This document shows positions 35,514-45,300 of a DNA stretch of 64,000 bases, piece by piece (position 1 is the first letter of the stretch; every line of letters begins with the position of its first letter). The notes below the pieces were generated by a model. It was not told where the DNA came from, made no database searches, and was given only the letters and a program-made list of their open reading frames with translations. This stretch comes from AP-15 sp963781215 (GTDB lineage Bacteria; Pseudomonadota; Alphaproteobacteria; ATCC43930; CGMCC-115725), in NCBI GenBank assembly GCA_963781215.1, contig CAWAFE010000026.1, forward strand, positions 1 through 64,000, written 5' to 3'. Both the position numbers and the translations under genes were made by a program.

Positions 35514-36900
35514 CTAGTCCGCGGCGAGACGCCGCGAAACGCCGTTCGCCTGACGCCGGCTCTTCAACGCCTCGGCGATCTCGAACGCCAGCTCCAGCGC
35601 TTGGCTGGCATTGAGCCGCGGGTCGCAATGGGTCAGGTAGCGGTCGGCGAGCGAGGCCTCGCTGATCGCCTGGGCGCCGCCGATGCATTCGGTGACGTTC
35701 TGCCCGGTCAGCTCGAAATGGATGCCGCCGGCATGGCTGCCCTCGGCGGCATGGATCGCAAAGGCGCCGTGCAGTTCGTCGAGGATGCGGTCGAACATCC
35801 GCGTCTTGTAGCCGTTCGACGAGGTGATCGTGTTGCCGTGCATCGGGTCGATGCACCAGACGACGTGGCACCCCTCGCGACGGACGGCGCGGACCATCGG
35901 CGGCAACAGCTTCTCGACCTTGTCGGCGCCCATCCGGGTGATCAGGGTCAGCCGGCCGGGCTCGTTCTCGGGATTGAGCTGGTCGATCAGCCGCAGCACG
36001 TGGTCGGGCTCGGTCGTCGGGCCGCATTTCATGCCGATCGGGTTTTTGATGCCGCGCAGGAACTCGACATGCGCGCCGTCGAGCTGCTTGGTGCGGTCGC
36101 CGAGCCAGACCAGATGCGCCGAGCAGTCGTACCACTCGTCGGTCGTCGAATTGACGCGGGTCAGCGCCTCCTCGTAGGCGAGGAACAGCGCCTCGTGCGA
36201 GGTGTAGAACTCGGTCTCGCGGATTTGCGGCGTCGTTTCCGAGTCGAGCCCGCAGGCCGCCATGAAATCCAAGGTCTCGGTCAGCCGGTCGGCGAGCGCG
36301 CGGTAGCGTTCTCCTTGCGGCGAGTCGGCGACGAAATCCTGGTTCCAGGCGTGGACCCGGTGCAGATCGGCATAGCCGCCCTGGGCAAAGGCGCGCAGCA
36401 GGTTCAAGCGTCGCCGCCGACTGGCTGTAGGCCTGAACCATGCGCTGCGGGTCGGGCTCGCGCGCGGCCTCGTCGAACTCGAGGCCGTTGATGATGTCGC
36501 CGCGGTAGGAGGGCAGGGTCACGCCATTCTGCGTCTCGGTGTCGGACGAGCGCGGCTTGGCGAACTGCCCGGCGAGCCGGCCGAGCTTGACCACCGGCAG
36601 GCCGGCGCCGAAGGTCAGCACCACCGCCATCTGCAGCAGCACCTTGAACATGTCGCGGATGTTGTTCGGGTGGAACTCGGCGAAGCTCTCGGCGCAGTCG
36701 CCGCCTTGCAGCAGAAAGGCCTTGCCGGCCGCGACCCCGGCCAGCCGCTCCTTCAGGCGCCGCGCCTCGCCGGCGAAGACCAGCGGCGGATAGCGGTGCA
36801 ATGTCTCTTCGACGCCGGCGAGCGCGGCTTCGTCGGCATAGCCGGGCACCTGCCGGATCGGCAGGCCGCGCCAGCTATTGGGGGACCATTTTTCAGTCAT
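35514..36900 (-). pseudogene. aroG: class II DAHP synthase, one-base insertion
   Basis: ATG 36900 has GGAGGAG upstream. The frame reads WSPNSWRGLPIRQVPGYADE, FAGEARRLKERLA, LLQGGDCAESFAEFHPNNIR and GQFAKPRSSDTE to AYSQSAATL. There CTTGAACCTG (near 36408) stands for CTGAACCTG, and the rest (NLLRAFAQGGYADLHRVHAW; ETEFYTSHEALFLAYEEALT; IKNPIGMKCGPTTEPD; VVWCIDPMHGNTITSSNGYK; GGIHFELTGQNVTECIGGAQ) lies in another frame. Without the extra T it is 461 residues, normal for the plant-type class II enzyme that opens the shikimate pathway. An attenuator precedes it. An essential gene broken once suggests a sequence error. Confidence 0.9.
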
Positions 36901-36969
36901 GTCGCAACATCTCCTCCGGGGTTGGAGGCCGCTCCAACGGTCGGCGGGATTCGGATCCACGATGGTATG

Positions 36970-37051
36970 AAACACGAAAGCCGCCTCGGTGGGGCGGCTT
37001 CGGGAACAACGCGCAAACGCGATCCTAGGCCGCCGTCTTATACCGGCGGTA
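36970..37051 (-). promoter_or_regulatory. aromatic-amino-acid attenuator of aroG
   Basis: On the minus strand, inside and after the leader peptide, the segments are CCGCCG (1), CGGCGGC (2), GCCGCC (3) and GGCGGC (4). Segments 1 and 2 pair around GTATAAGA. Segments 3 and 4 form a hairpin (36978-37000) followed by TTTCGTGTTT, a Rho-independent terminator. Segment 2 can pair instead with 3, giving the antiterminator. Ribosome stalling on the Trp-Tyr-Tyr codons, which overlap segment 1, would free segment 2. Written from the sequence; not folded by computer. Confidence 0.75.
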
Positions 37052-37099
37052 CCAAAATCGCGCACCAGGGCGGCCGCAGCCGGCCGTTACTTCTACCAT
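37025..37099 (-). CDS. aroG leader peptide (Phe-Trp-Tyr-rich)
   Basis: ATG 37099 to TAG 37025-37027 encodes 24 residues. The second half is R-F-W-Y-R-R-Y-K-T-A-A, holding one codon for Phe, one for Trp and two for Tyr, that is all three aromatic end products of the pathway opened by aroG. It stands 124 bases before the aroG start and directly overlaps the first hairpin of the attenuator. Leader peptides with aromatic codons before DAHP synthase or trp genes are known in alphaproteobacteria. Its purpose is ribosome stalling, not a stable product. Confidence 0.78.
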   Translation of the reverse strand: MVEVTAGCGRPGARFWYRRYKTAA

Positions 37100-37213
37100 C
37101 GCGCGGACGCTAGCGGCGAGACGAGGCCGATGCAAGCCCTTTGTGCAAGAAGTCGCCGCAGCAGCGGCAAGGCGGTGAAGGGCGCGGGTCGCGTGCCCCG
37201 TGGGGCGCCGCCC

Positions 37214-38119
37214 TCAGCGGCGGGCGGGGCGGAAGCTCGTGTCGAGGGCCGGCGGTCCGTCGCTCTCGGCGATGCCGCGCCCGACGAGGTCGATCAGATG
37301 CGCCAAGACCGAGCGCCCGGCGGCGCGGCGCAGCCCCGGCGGCAAATCGAGATAGAGCCGCTCGACGATCGCGTCGATCCGCTCAATACCGGCCGAGAGG
37401 CAATCGAGGATGCCGTCCTCGCGCTCGCGGCGATGGGCGATAAAGGCGCGGACATGGGCGTGCGGCTCGGTGATCGCCGGCCCGTGGGTCGGCCAATAAA
37501 CCTGGTCCCGGCGTTCGAGGAGCTTGTCGAGCGAGGCCATATAGGCGGTCATCTCGCCATCCGGCGGCGAGATCACGCTCGTCGACCAGCCCATCACATG
37601 GTCGCCGCTGAACAGGACGCCGCTGTCCGGCAAGGCGAAGCAGAGATGGTTCGAGGTATGGCCCGGCGTGTGCACCGCCTCGAAGCGCCAGCCCCGGCCG
37701 GCGATCGTCTCGCCGTCGCGCAATGTGACATCGGGCGCGAAGTCCCAGTCGCCGCCCTCCTCGACGCCGGGCTCGCCGCGCCGGCCGCCGGCGTGCGGGC
37801 CGAACCCGTAAGTCGGGGCGCCGGTCGCCGCCTTCAGCGCCGCCGCCGCCGGCGAATGGTCGCGATGGGTATGGGTGACCAGGATATGGGTCACCCGCTC
37901 GCCAGCGAGGCCGGCGACGAGCGCCTCGACATGCTCGGGGAGATCGGGGCCGGGATCGATCACCGCGACCTCGCCGTCGCCGACGACATAGGTCCCGGTG
38001 CCGCGGAAGGTGAAGGGTCCGGGATTGCGCGCGACGATGCGGCGGATGCCGGGCGCTACCGGTTCCAGGCGGCCATATTCGAACGAAAAGTCGCGGCGGA
38101 ACGGAATCTCGACAGCCAT
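37214..38119 (-). CDS. metallo-beta-lactamase-fold hydrolase
   Basis: ATG 38119 (MAVEIPFRRDFSFEYGRLEP) gives 301 residues. The MBL metal motif is VTHTHRDHSPAAAALKAATG near residue 78. Other ligands are in VHTPGHTSNHLCFALPDSGV, LFSGDHVMGWSTSV and PTHGPAIT. A C-terminal helical domain (AHVRAFIAHRREREDGILDC) is like that of LACTB2/glyoxalase-II-like hydrolases. Substrate unknown; members act on thioesters or RNA. It is divergent from the DUF6489 gene, with 70 bases between. Confidence 0.87.
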   Translation of the reverse strand: MAVEIPFRRDFSFEYGRLEPVAPGIRRIVARNPGPFTFRGTGTYVVGDGEVAVIDPGPDLPEHVEALVAGLAGERVTHILVTHTHRDHSPAAAALKAATGAPTYGFGPHAGGRRGEPGVEEGGDWDFAPDVTLRDGETIAGRGWRFEAVHTPGHTSNHLCFALPDSGVLFSGDHVMGWSTSVISPPDGEMTAYMASLDKLLERRDQVYWPTHGPAITEPHAHVRAFIAHRREREDGILDCLSAGIERIDAIVERLYLDLPPGLRRAAGRSVLAHLIDLVGRGIAESDGPPALDTSFRPARR

Positions 38120-38189
38120 GTCCGCGAGAGTACACGAGATTGCGCACGCCGCTACGTCTAAGATGCCGGCGGCGAAAGGGAGGCTCGCG

Positions 38190-38429
38190 ATGAAGATCAA
38201 CCTGGAAATCGACTGCACGCCGGACGAGGCGCGGCAATTTTTCGGGCTGCCTGAGGTGAAGCCCTTGCAGGAGGCGCTGTTAAAGGAAGTGCAGGAGCGG
38301 ATCAGCGCCAGCGTCAAGGCTATGGACCCCGAGGCCATGTTGAAGACGTGGTTGCCGGCTACCCTGAAAGGGTTCGAGCAGTTGCAGGAGATGTTGCTGT
38401 CGCAGCTCTCCGGCCGCGGCAAGAAATGA
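38190..38429 (+). CDS. DUF6489 family small protein
   Basis: This 79-residue protein starts at ATG 38190 with AGGGAGG upstream. It begins MKINLEIDCTPDEARQFFGL and ends in an amphipathic helix (PATLKGFEQLQEMLLSQLSG) and a basic tip. The layout matches DUF6489, a small family of alphaproteobacteria without known function. Its stop overlaps the next start (ATGA). Confidence 0.75.
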   Translation: MKINLEIDCTPDEARQFFGLPEVKPLQEALLKEVQERISASVKAMDPEAMLKTWLPATLKGFEQLQEMLLSQLSGRGKK

Positions 38430-38962
38430 CCGCGCCCGTCTCGCTGCGGACCGCGCGCCTGCTGTTGCGGCCCTGGCGCGACGAGGACACGACCGCTTCC
38501 GAGAAGCTCTCGGCCGATCCCGTCGTCATGGAATACCTGATGCCCCGGCCGGGCTGGGCGGCGCGGGTGCAGGCGCATTGGCGCGAGCACGGGTTTGGGC
38601 AATGGGTCGTCGAAATCCCCGGCGAGGCGAGCTTCATCGGCGTCGTCGGTCTCAGCACCGTCGCCTACGAGGCGGCGTTCACGCCGGCGGTCGAAATCGC
38701 CTGGCGGCTCGGCCGCGCCTATTGGGGCCGGGGCTACGCCACCGAAGCCGCGCGCGCCGCCCTCGCTTACGGGTTCGCGGAACTGCGGCTCGCCGAAATC
38801 GTGGCGACGACTGTACCGGCCAATCTGCGCTCGCGCCGGGTCATGGAAAAGCTCGGCATGACGCGCGTCCCGGAGGATGATTTCGATCACCCGCGCGTCC
38901 CGGAAGGGCCGCTGCGGCGGTGCGTCCTCTACCGCCTGCGCCGCCCCGAGGCCGCGGCATGA
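38426..38962 (+). CDS. GNAT family N-acetyltransferase (RimJ-like)
   Basis: This 178-residue protein reads LRTARLLLRPWRDEDTTASE at the start and carries the acetyl-CoA loop in RLGRAYWGRGYATEAARAAL near residues 92-111. AEIVATTVPANLRSRRVMEK and LGM give the usual C-terminal part. The type is the RimJ/RimL-like Acetyltransf_3 group acting on protein N termini or small amines. It overlaps both neighbours by 4 bases, so the three genes form one operon. Confidence 0.85.
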   Translation: MTAPVSLRTARLLLRPWRDEDTTASEKLSADPVVMEYLMPRPGWAARVQAHWREHGFGQWVVEIPGEASFIGVVGLSTVAYEAAFTPAVEIAWRLGRAYWGRGYATEAARAALAYGFAELRLAEIVATTVPANLRSRRVMEKLGMTRVPEDDFDHPRVPEGPLRRCVLYRLRRPEAAA

Positions 38963-39540
38963 CGATCCTCCTCGTTCGCCACGGCGAGACCGAATGGAAC
39001 CTGGCGCGGCGATACCAGGGCCGCTTCGATTCGCCGCTGACGCAGCAGGGCGTCGCCCAGGCGCAGGCGATCGGACGGCTTTTGAGCGGCCTTTCCGAGG
39101 CGGCCGCGGCGGCGATCGTCGCGAGCCCGCAGGGCCGGGCGCGGCGAACCGCGGAGATCATCGCCGAGTTCTTCGAGGCCCCGGCGGAGCCTCGCCAAGA
39201 CGACCGGCTGCGCGAGCTGTCGCTCGGCTCCTGGGATGGGCTGACCTACGCGGAAATCGCCGCGCTGCGGCCCGGCATCTTCGACGGCGACGGCCGGTAT
39301 GAATGGTATTTCCGCTCGCCCGACGGCGAAACATATGAGGCGTTCAGTGCCCGCGTCGGCCAATGGCTCGACGAGGTCCCCGACCGGCGCACACTTATCG
39401 TCGTGACGCACGGCCTGGTGACGCGCGTTTTGCGGGGCCTTTATGCCGGCCTTTCGCGCGATATCGCGCTGACGCTTCCCGTCCCGCAAGACCGGGTCTT
39501 TCGGCTCGCCGGCAGTGCTATCGAGGAAGTCGCCGCCTAA
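38959..39540 (+). CDS. histidine phosphatase superfamily protein (phosphoglycerate-mutase-like)
   Basis: This 193-residue protein has the catalytic RHG motif at the N terminus (ILLVRHGETEWNLARRYQGR), SPQGRARRTAEIIAEFF, the acid region LRELSLGSWDGLTYAEIA and the second His in IVVTHGLVTRVLRGLYAGLS. The group contains cobalamin-pathway CobC and 2,3-bisphosphoglycerate-like phosphatases. The substrate is not decided. The stop overlaps the stop of the aapQ gene on the other strand. Confidence 0.88.
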   Translation: MTILLVRHGETEWNLARRYQGRFDSPLTQQGVAQAQAIGRLLSGLSEAAAAAIVASPQGRARRTAEIIAEFFEAPAEPRQDDRLRELSLGSWDGLTYAEIAALRPGIFDGDGRYEWYFRSPDGETYEAFSARVGQWLDEVPDRRTLIVVTHGLVTRVLRGLYAGLSRDIALTLPVPQDRVFRLAGSAIEEVAA

Positions 39541-40728
39541 CGCTCGACCAACGCGACGGCGCGGTTGTAGAGGTTCATGACGAGCGAAATCGTCAGGCTG
39601 ATCGCCAGATAGACCGCCATGATCATGGCGATGCCTTCGACCGCCTGCCCGGTCTGGTTCAGGGTTGTGTTGGCGATCGAGACCAGGTCGGGATAGCCGA
39701 TAATGACGGCGAGCGAGCTGTTCTTGGTCAAATTCAGATATTGGCTGGTGATCGGCGGGATGATGACTTGCAGCGCCTGCGGCAGGACGATGAGGCGCAT
39801 CGTGGCGCTCGGCTTGAGCCCCAGCGCCAGAGCCGCCTCGGTCTGCCCGTGGCTGACCGAGAGGATGCCGGCGCGCACGATCTCGGCGATAAAGCTCGCG
39901 GTGTAGACGGTGAGCCCGATCAGGAGGGCGGCAAACTCGGGCGAGATCGAAGCACCACCGGTGAAATTGAAGCCCTTGAGCTCGGGCCATTCGAGACCGC
40001 AGCGGCGCCCCGGCCGCGGCGAACACCAGGAGCGGCAGGCCGACAACGAGCGCGGCGCCGACCCAGCCGACCGGGAACTGCACCCCGGTCGAGGCCTGCC
40101 GGCGTCGCGCCCAGCGCCTGATCGCGATGGCGCCGACAATACCGAGCATGAGCGCCGCCAGCATCCAGCGATGGGCCGGGTCGGCGAACGGCACCGGGAA
40201 GCCGACGCCGCGATTGCTGACGAATACCCCCGGCAGCGGCTGCCAGGCCTGCCGCGGCCCCGGCGCACCCTCGCGCAGCAATGCCCACCAGAACAGCAAT
40301 TGCAAGGCGAGCGGGATGTTGCGCAGGGTCTCGACATAGACCAGTGCCAGCTTGGCGACGAGCCAGTTGGTCGAAAGCCGGGCGATGCCGATTATCGTGC
40401 CGAGGACCGTTGCCAGCACGATCCCGAGCGCCGAGACGAGGAGCGTGTTCAGGAGCCCGACGAGAAAGGCGCGGGCGTAGGTGTCGGCCGGGGAATAGGC
40501 GATCAGCGACTCGCCGATCGCGAAGGACGCCTCCCGCCCGAGAAAGCCAAAGCCGGTGGCGATGTTCTGCCGCTGCAGATTGACCAGCGTGTTGTGGACG
40601 AGAAACATCCCGACCGCCGCCGCGGCCGCGACGAACAGCACCTGATAGACGATCCCGCGCACCGCCGGGTCCCGCCAAAACCGGGGGCGGGCCGGTTTTC
40701 GGATGATGCCCGCGGCCTCGCCCGCCAT
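39537..40728 (-). pseudogene. aapQ: amino-acid ABC transporter permease AapQ, one-base insertion
   Basis: From ATG 40728 the frame reads GIVYQVLFVAAAAAVGMFLV, LQRQNIATGFGFLGREASFA and VYVETLRNIPLALQLLFWWA, then must shift near 40007 and continues as LEWPELKGFNFTGGASISPE, VYTASFIAEIVRAGILSVSH and EAALALGLKPSATMRLIVLP. This is the HisM-type permease with the EAA loop and the long middle typical of AapQ/BztB. Corrected it would have 396 residues. It follows aapJ by 27 bases. aapM and aapP, which normally follow, are missing. Confidence 0.85.
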
Positions 40729-40755
40729 CCGGTCGTCCTTCGCTCGGCGGGACGG

Positions 40756-41784
40756 TCAGCGGACCGGCATCGCGTACATCAGCCCGCCATGGGTCCACAA
40801 ATTGTTGAGGCCGCGCTCGAGTTTGAGCGGCGAGCCCTGGCCGACGTTGCGCTCGAAGATCTCGCCGTAATTGCCGACGAGCTTGATCGCGTTGTAGGCC
40901 CATTTGTCGTCGACGCCGAGCGCCTTTCCCATCCCCGGGGTGGTGCCGAGCAGGCGTTTGATGCCAGGGTCGTCCGATTTCAGCATGTCGTCGACATTCT
41001 TCGAGGTGATCCCCTTCTCCTCCGCCTCGATCAGCGCGTAGATCACCCAGCGGACGAGGTCGTTCCACTGGTCGTCGCCCTGGCGCACTGCCGGCGAGAG
41101 CGGCTCCTTCGAGATCACCTCCGGCAGGATCACGTAATCGTCGGGATTGGGCGCGCGCGCGGCGCGGGTCGCCGCCAGCCCCGAGCGGTCGGTCGTGTAG
41201 GCGTCGCAGCGCCCCGAAAAGAAAGCGCTTTCCACCTCGTCGAGCTTCTCGACGACGACCGGCTTGAAGTCGAGCTTGTTGGCACGGAAATAATCGGCGA
41301 GGTTGAGTTCGGTCGTCGTCCCCGGCTGGACGCAGATCGTGGCGCCGTTCAGCTCCTTGGCGCTCTTCACGCCGAGCTTCTTCGCCACCATGAAGCCCTG
41401 GCCGTCATAGTAGACGACCACCGTGAAGTTGAGCCCGAGATCGGTGTCGCGCTGCAAGGTCCAGGTGGTATTGCGCGAGAGGAGATCGACCTCGCCCGAT
41501 TGCAACGCGGTAAAACGCTGCTGCGCCGTCAGCGGCACATATTTGACCTTGCCGACATCGCCGAAAAGTGCGGCGGCGAGCGCCTTGCAGATGTCGACGT
41601 CGAGACCGGCATAGCGGCCCTGGTTGTCCGGCAGGGCAAAGCCGGCGAGCCCGGTATTGACGCCGCAGACGATCTGGCCCGCCTGCTTGACCTTGTCGAA
41701 AGTCGGCCCAGCCTGGGCTGCATGGCCGAGCATAACCAGTACCCCGGCCGCCGCGAGCCCGCCTATCCGTCGCCTGATCGTCAT
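40756..41784 (-). CDS. aapJ: general L-amino-acid-binding protein AapJ
   Basis: ATG 41784 with GGGGGAG upstream gives 342 residues. A signal peptide (GGLAAAGVLVMLGHAAQAGP) precedes an SBP family 3 body: VKQAGQIVCGVNTGLAGFAL, DVDICKALAAALFGD, RNTTWTLQRDTDLGLNF, ICVQPGTTTELNLADYF and ELNGATI. AapJ collects many L-amino acids in the periplasm. The C-terminal KLVGNYGEIFERNVGQGSPL matches AapJ/BztA. It leads a minus-strand operon with the damaged aapQ. Confidence 0.92.
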   Translation of the reverse strand: MTIRRRIGGLAAAGVLVMLGHAAQAGPTFDKVKQAGQIVCGVNTGLAGFALPDNQGRYAGLDVDICKALAAALFGDVGKVKYVPLTAQQRFTALQSGEVDLLSRNTTWTLQRDTDLGLNFTVVVYYDGQGFMVAKKLGVKSAKELNGATICVQPGTTTELNLADYFRANKLDFKPVVVEKLDEVESAFFSGRCDAYTTDRSGLAATRAARAPNPDDYVILPEVISKEPLSPAVRQGDDQWNDLVRWVIYALIEAEEKGITSKNVDDMLKSDDPGIKRLLGTTPGMGKALGVDDKWAYNAIKLVGNYGEIFERNVGQGSPLKLERGLNNLWTHGGLMYAMPVR

Positions 41785-42093
41785 CGCGCTCCCCCTGTCC
41801 GCCAAGCGTCTGGTCTAGCACAGGCGCGCCGCGAGCGGCAACGTGCGGTGGCAAGACGGCGGCCGCCACGTGACGACCACGGGGTTTGGCTGTCACCTCG
41901 GCAGTCTGTTATACGTCCTTTCGGCGGGGCTCGAGGCAGGAGAGGAAATGCTGCGGACCAGGTTGTCTCAACCCAAGCCGATGCCTATCTCGACCCCACT
42001 CGCAAGCTGCCGCGCCGACCTTCGCCACCGCTCGGCTCCGGCTTGAGGAGCTTACGGGCTCAATTGCCCTCACTCGTCGAAAATGATGGATAA
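41785..42093. other. intergenic segment aapJ to tRNA-Arg
   Basis: About 310 bases. A 32-codon frame at 41948 has a good ribosome site (AGGAGAGGAA) but no recognisable product. Nothing else was found. Confidence 0.4.
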
Positions 42094-42170
42094 GTCCCCG
42101 TAGCTCAGGTGGATAGAGCAACAGTTTCCTAAACTGTGGGTCGCAGGTTCGAGTCCTGCCGGGGACGCCA
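42094..42170 (+). tRNA. tRNA-Arg (CCT anticodon)
   Basis: A 77-base tRNA with acceptor GTCCCCG / CGGGGAC, D-arm AGCTCAGGTGGATAGAGC, anticodon stem ACAGT / ACTGT with loop TTCCTAA (CCT), T-arm GCAGGTTCGAGTCCTGC and encoded CCA. Confidence 0.96.
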
Positions 42171-42395
42171 ATTATACGGTATTATGCAGCAAACGCCACC
42201 TCGAGACCGTGTAACCGGACTTGCCTCTCCCTGGCGTTGGAGAGCGCATAACCTGAATTGTCGCGCGCGGGGTTTCAGGTCGGGTAATGGCGATTGCCGG
42301 TCGGAAGCCGGTTCCCGGGCAAAGCTCCTAGGGGTGAGACTGAGGGGAATAGAGACGTGCGGGGAACGAGCAGCGCCAGCGGCGCAGCAGCACTC

Positions 42396-45300
42396 ATGAC
42401 CGCGATCGACGACCTTGCCCTTTCGCTTGGTGGCGCACGGCCGCGTCCGGTTGCGCTCTATGGCGCGCCCGAGGGGTGGGACGCCGCCCAGATCGGCGCC
42501 TTCGTCGAAGCGGGCGTGGCGCGCCGCTGGCTGCATGTCTGCCGCGACGACGGCAGGATGGCGCGGTTTTCGGCGGCGCTCGGCTTCTTCCATCCGGGGG
42601 TCGACGCGCTGACCTTCCCGGCCTGGGATTGCCTGCCCTATGACCGGGTATCGCCCAATGGCGAGATCGTCAGCCGCCGCATCGACACGCTGACGCGGCT
42701 GGCGATGGATGGGGGCGAGACGCCACTCGTCGTGCTGACCACGGTCAATGCGCTTATTCAGCGGGTGCCGCCGCGCAGCCTCTTCGACGGCCGCGTGCTG
42801 GCCCTGCGGCCCGGCGGGCATATCGGCCTCGACCGGCTGCAGAGCTTTTTTCGCAACAACGGCTACATCCGCACCGACACGGTGCGCGAGCCCGGCGAGT
42901 TCGCGGTGCGCGGCGGCATCGTCGATCTCTACCCGGCGGGCGCGGCCCAGCCGCTCCGGCTCGATTTCTTTGGCGACGCGCTTGAATCGATCCGCAGCTT
43001 TGACCCCCTGACCCAGCGTTCGACCGGCGAGGCTGGCGAGGCGGTATTGCGGCCGGTCAGCGAAGTCCTGCTCGACGACGAGGCGATCCACCGCTTCCGC
43101 CAGCGCTACCGCGAGCAGTTCGGGGCCACCGGCAACGACGACGCGCTCTACGAGGGGGTCAGCGCCGGGCGGCGTCATATCGGCATGGAGCACTGGTTGC
43201 CGCTCTATTACGAGCGTCTGGAGACCCTGTTCGATTACCTGCCGGGCGCCGGGTTGTCGTTCGACCATCAGGCCGACGAGGCCTTCGCCCACCGGCTCGA
43301 GCAGATCGGCGAGTTCTACACCGCCCGCCGCAGCCTCATCGGTGCCGCCCGCGGTGGCGCCCCGGTCTACCGCCCGGTCCGGCCCGACCAGCTCTATCTC
43401 GACAACCTCGAATTGCAGCGGCGCTTGGAGGGGCGGCCGGTGGTGCGGCTGTCGCCCTTCGCCGCGCCTGAAGGCGACGGCGACCAGTTCGACGCCGGCG
43501 CCCGCCCGGCGCACAATTTCGCCGCCGAGCGCGCCGACCCCAAAGTGGTGCTGTTCGAGGCGGTATGCGACTGGCTCGAGGCCGAACGCAAATCCGGCCG
43601 GCAAGCCGCAATCGCCGCCTTCAGCGAGGGCTCCGCCGACCGCCTCTCGAGCGTATTGCACGAGCGCGGCCTCACCGATCTGCGCCGGGTCGCCGACGGC
43701 GAGGCGCTTTCAGTGCTGCCGCGATCCGCCGTCGGGCTCGCGGTATTGCCGCTCGAGCAGGGTTTCGCGACCGACACGCTGGTCCTCCTCGGCGAGCAGG
43801 ACATTCTGGGCGACCGGCTGGCGCGGGTGCCGCGGCGGCGGCGCAATCTCGACCAGTTCATCGCCGAGGCGGCCAGTCTTTCGCCGGGCGACCTCGTCGT
43901 CCACGCCGACCACGGCATCGGCCGCTACGAGGCGCTGGAGACGATCGATGTCGCGGGGGCGCCGCACGACTGCGTGCGCGTGCTCTATGCCGGCGACGAC
44001 AGGCTCTACGTGCCGGTCGAGAATATCGAGGTCCTGTCGCGCTTCGGCTCCGAGGATTCCGCAGTGCAGCTCGACCGGCTGGGCGGCGTCGCTTGGCAGT
44101 CGCGCAAGGCGCGGGTCAAGCAGCGTATCCGCGACATCGCCGGCGAGCTGATCCGCGTCGCTGCCGAGCGCCAGCTGCGCCCGGGCGAATTGCTGACCCC
44201 GCCCGAAGGGATCTACGAGGAGTTCGCTGCCCGCTTCCCGTATCCCGAGACCGAGGACCAGCTGAACGCGATCGCCGACACGCTCGCCGACCTGGCCGCT
44301 GGCAAGCCGATGGACCGACTGATCTGCGGCGATGTCGGCTTCGGCAAGACCGAGGTGGCGTTGCGCGCCGCCTTTATCGCGGCGATGGCGGGCGGCCAGG
44401 TCGCGGTCGTCGTGCCGACGACCCTGCTGGCGCGCCAGCATTTCCGCAGCTTTACCGAGCGCTTTGCCGGTCTGCCGCTGCGCATCGGGCAATTGTCGCG
44501 GCTGGTTCCGGTGAAGGAGGCGCGCACGGTCAAGGCGGAGCTGGCCGACGGCCGCCTCGACATCGTCATCGGGACCCACGCGCTTCTCGCCAAGGATGTC
44601 GGCTTCGCGCATCTGGGGCTGCTGGTCGTCGACGAGGAGCAGCATTTCGGCGTCGCGCAAAAGGAAAAGCTGAAGCAATTGAAGGCCGACGTCCATGTCC
44701 TGACATTGACCGCGACGCCCATCCCGCGGACCTTGCAACTGGCGCTGTCGGGGGTGCGCGAGATGAGCATCATCGCCTCGCCGCCGATCGACCGCCTGGC
44801 GGTGCGCACCTTTGTGATGCCCTATGACCCGGTGACGATCCGCGAGGCGGTCATGCGCGAGCGCGACCGCGGCGGTCAGATCTTTTATGTCGTGCCGCGG
44901 ATCGCCGATCTCGACGAGGTGCGCGAGCGGCTGCGCCAGATCGTGCCGGAGATCAAATACGCGGTGGCCCACGGCCGCATGGCGCCTTCCGAATTGGAGG
45001 CGGTGATGACCGCCTTCGACGACCGCGCCTTCGATCTGCTGCTGTCGACGAACATCATCGAATCGGGCCTCGACATTCCATCGGCCAATACCCTGATCGT
45101 GCACCGCGCCGACATGTTCGGGCTGGCCCAGCTCTACCAGCTGCGCGGCCGCATCGGGCGGGCCAAGGTGCGCGCCTACGCCTATCTGACCCTGCCCGAA
45201 AAGAAGAAGCTCTCGGCGACGGCGCAGCGCCGGCTCGAGGTCATGCAGACCCTCGACAATCTCGGCGCCGGCTTCCAGCTGGCGAGCCACGACCTCGACA

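Noticed and set aside
41948..42046. 32-codon frame with a strong ribosome site upstream of tRNA-Arg
   Set aside because: Product not recognisable, rich in Pro/Ser/Arg as in chance frames; no supporting context.
39910..42093. 727-codon open frame on the plus strand across aapQ and aapJ
   Set aside because: Antisense of two recognised transporter genes.
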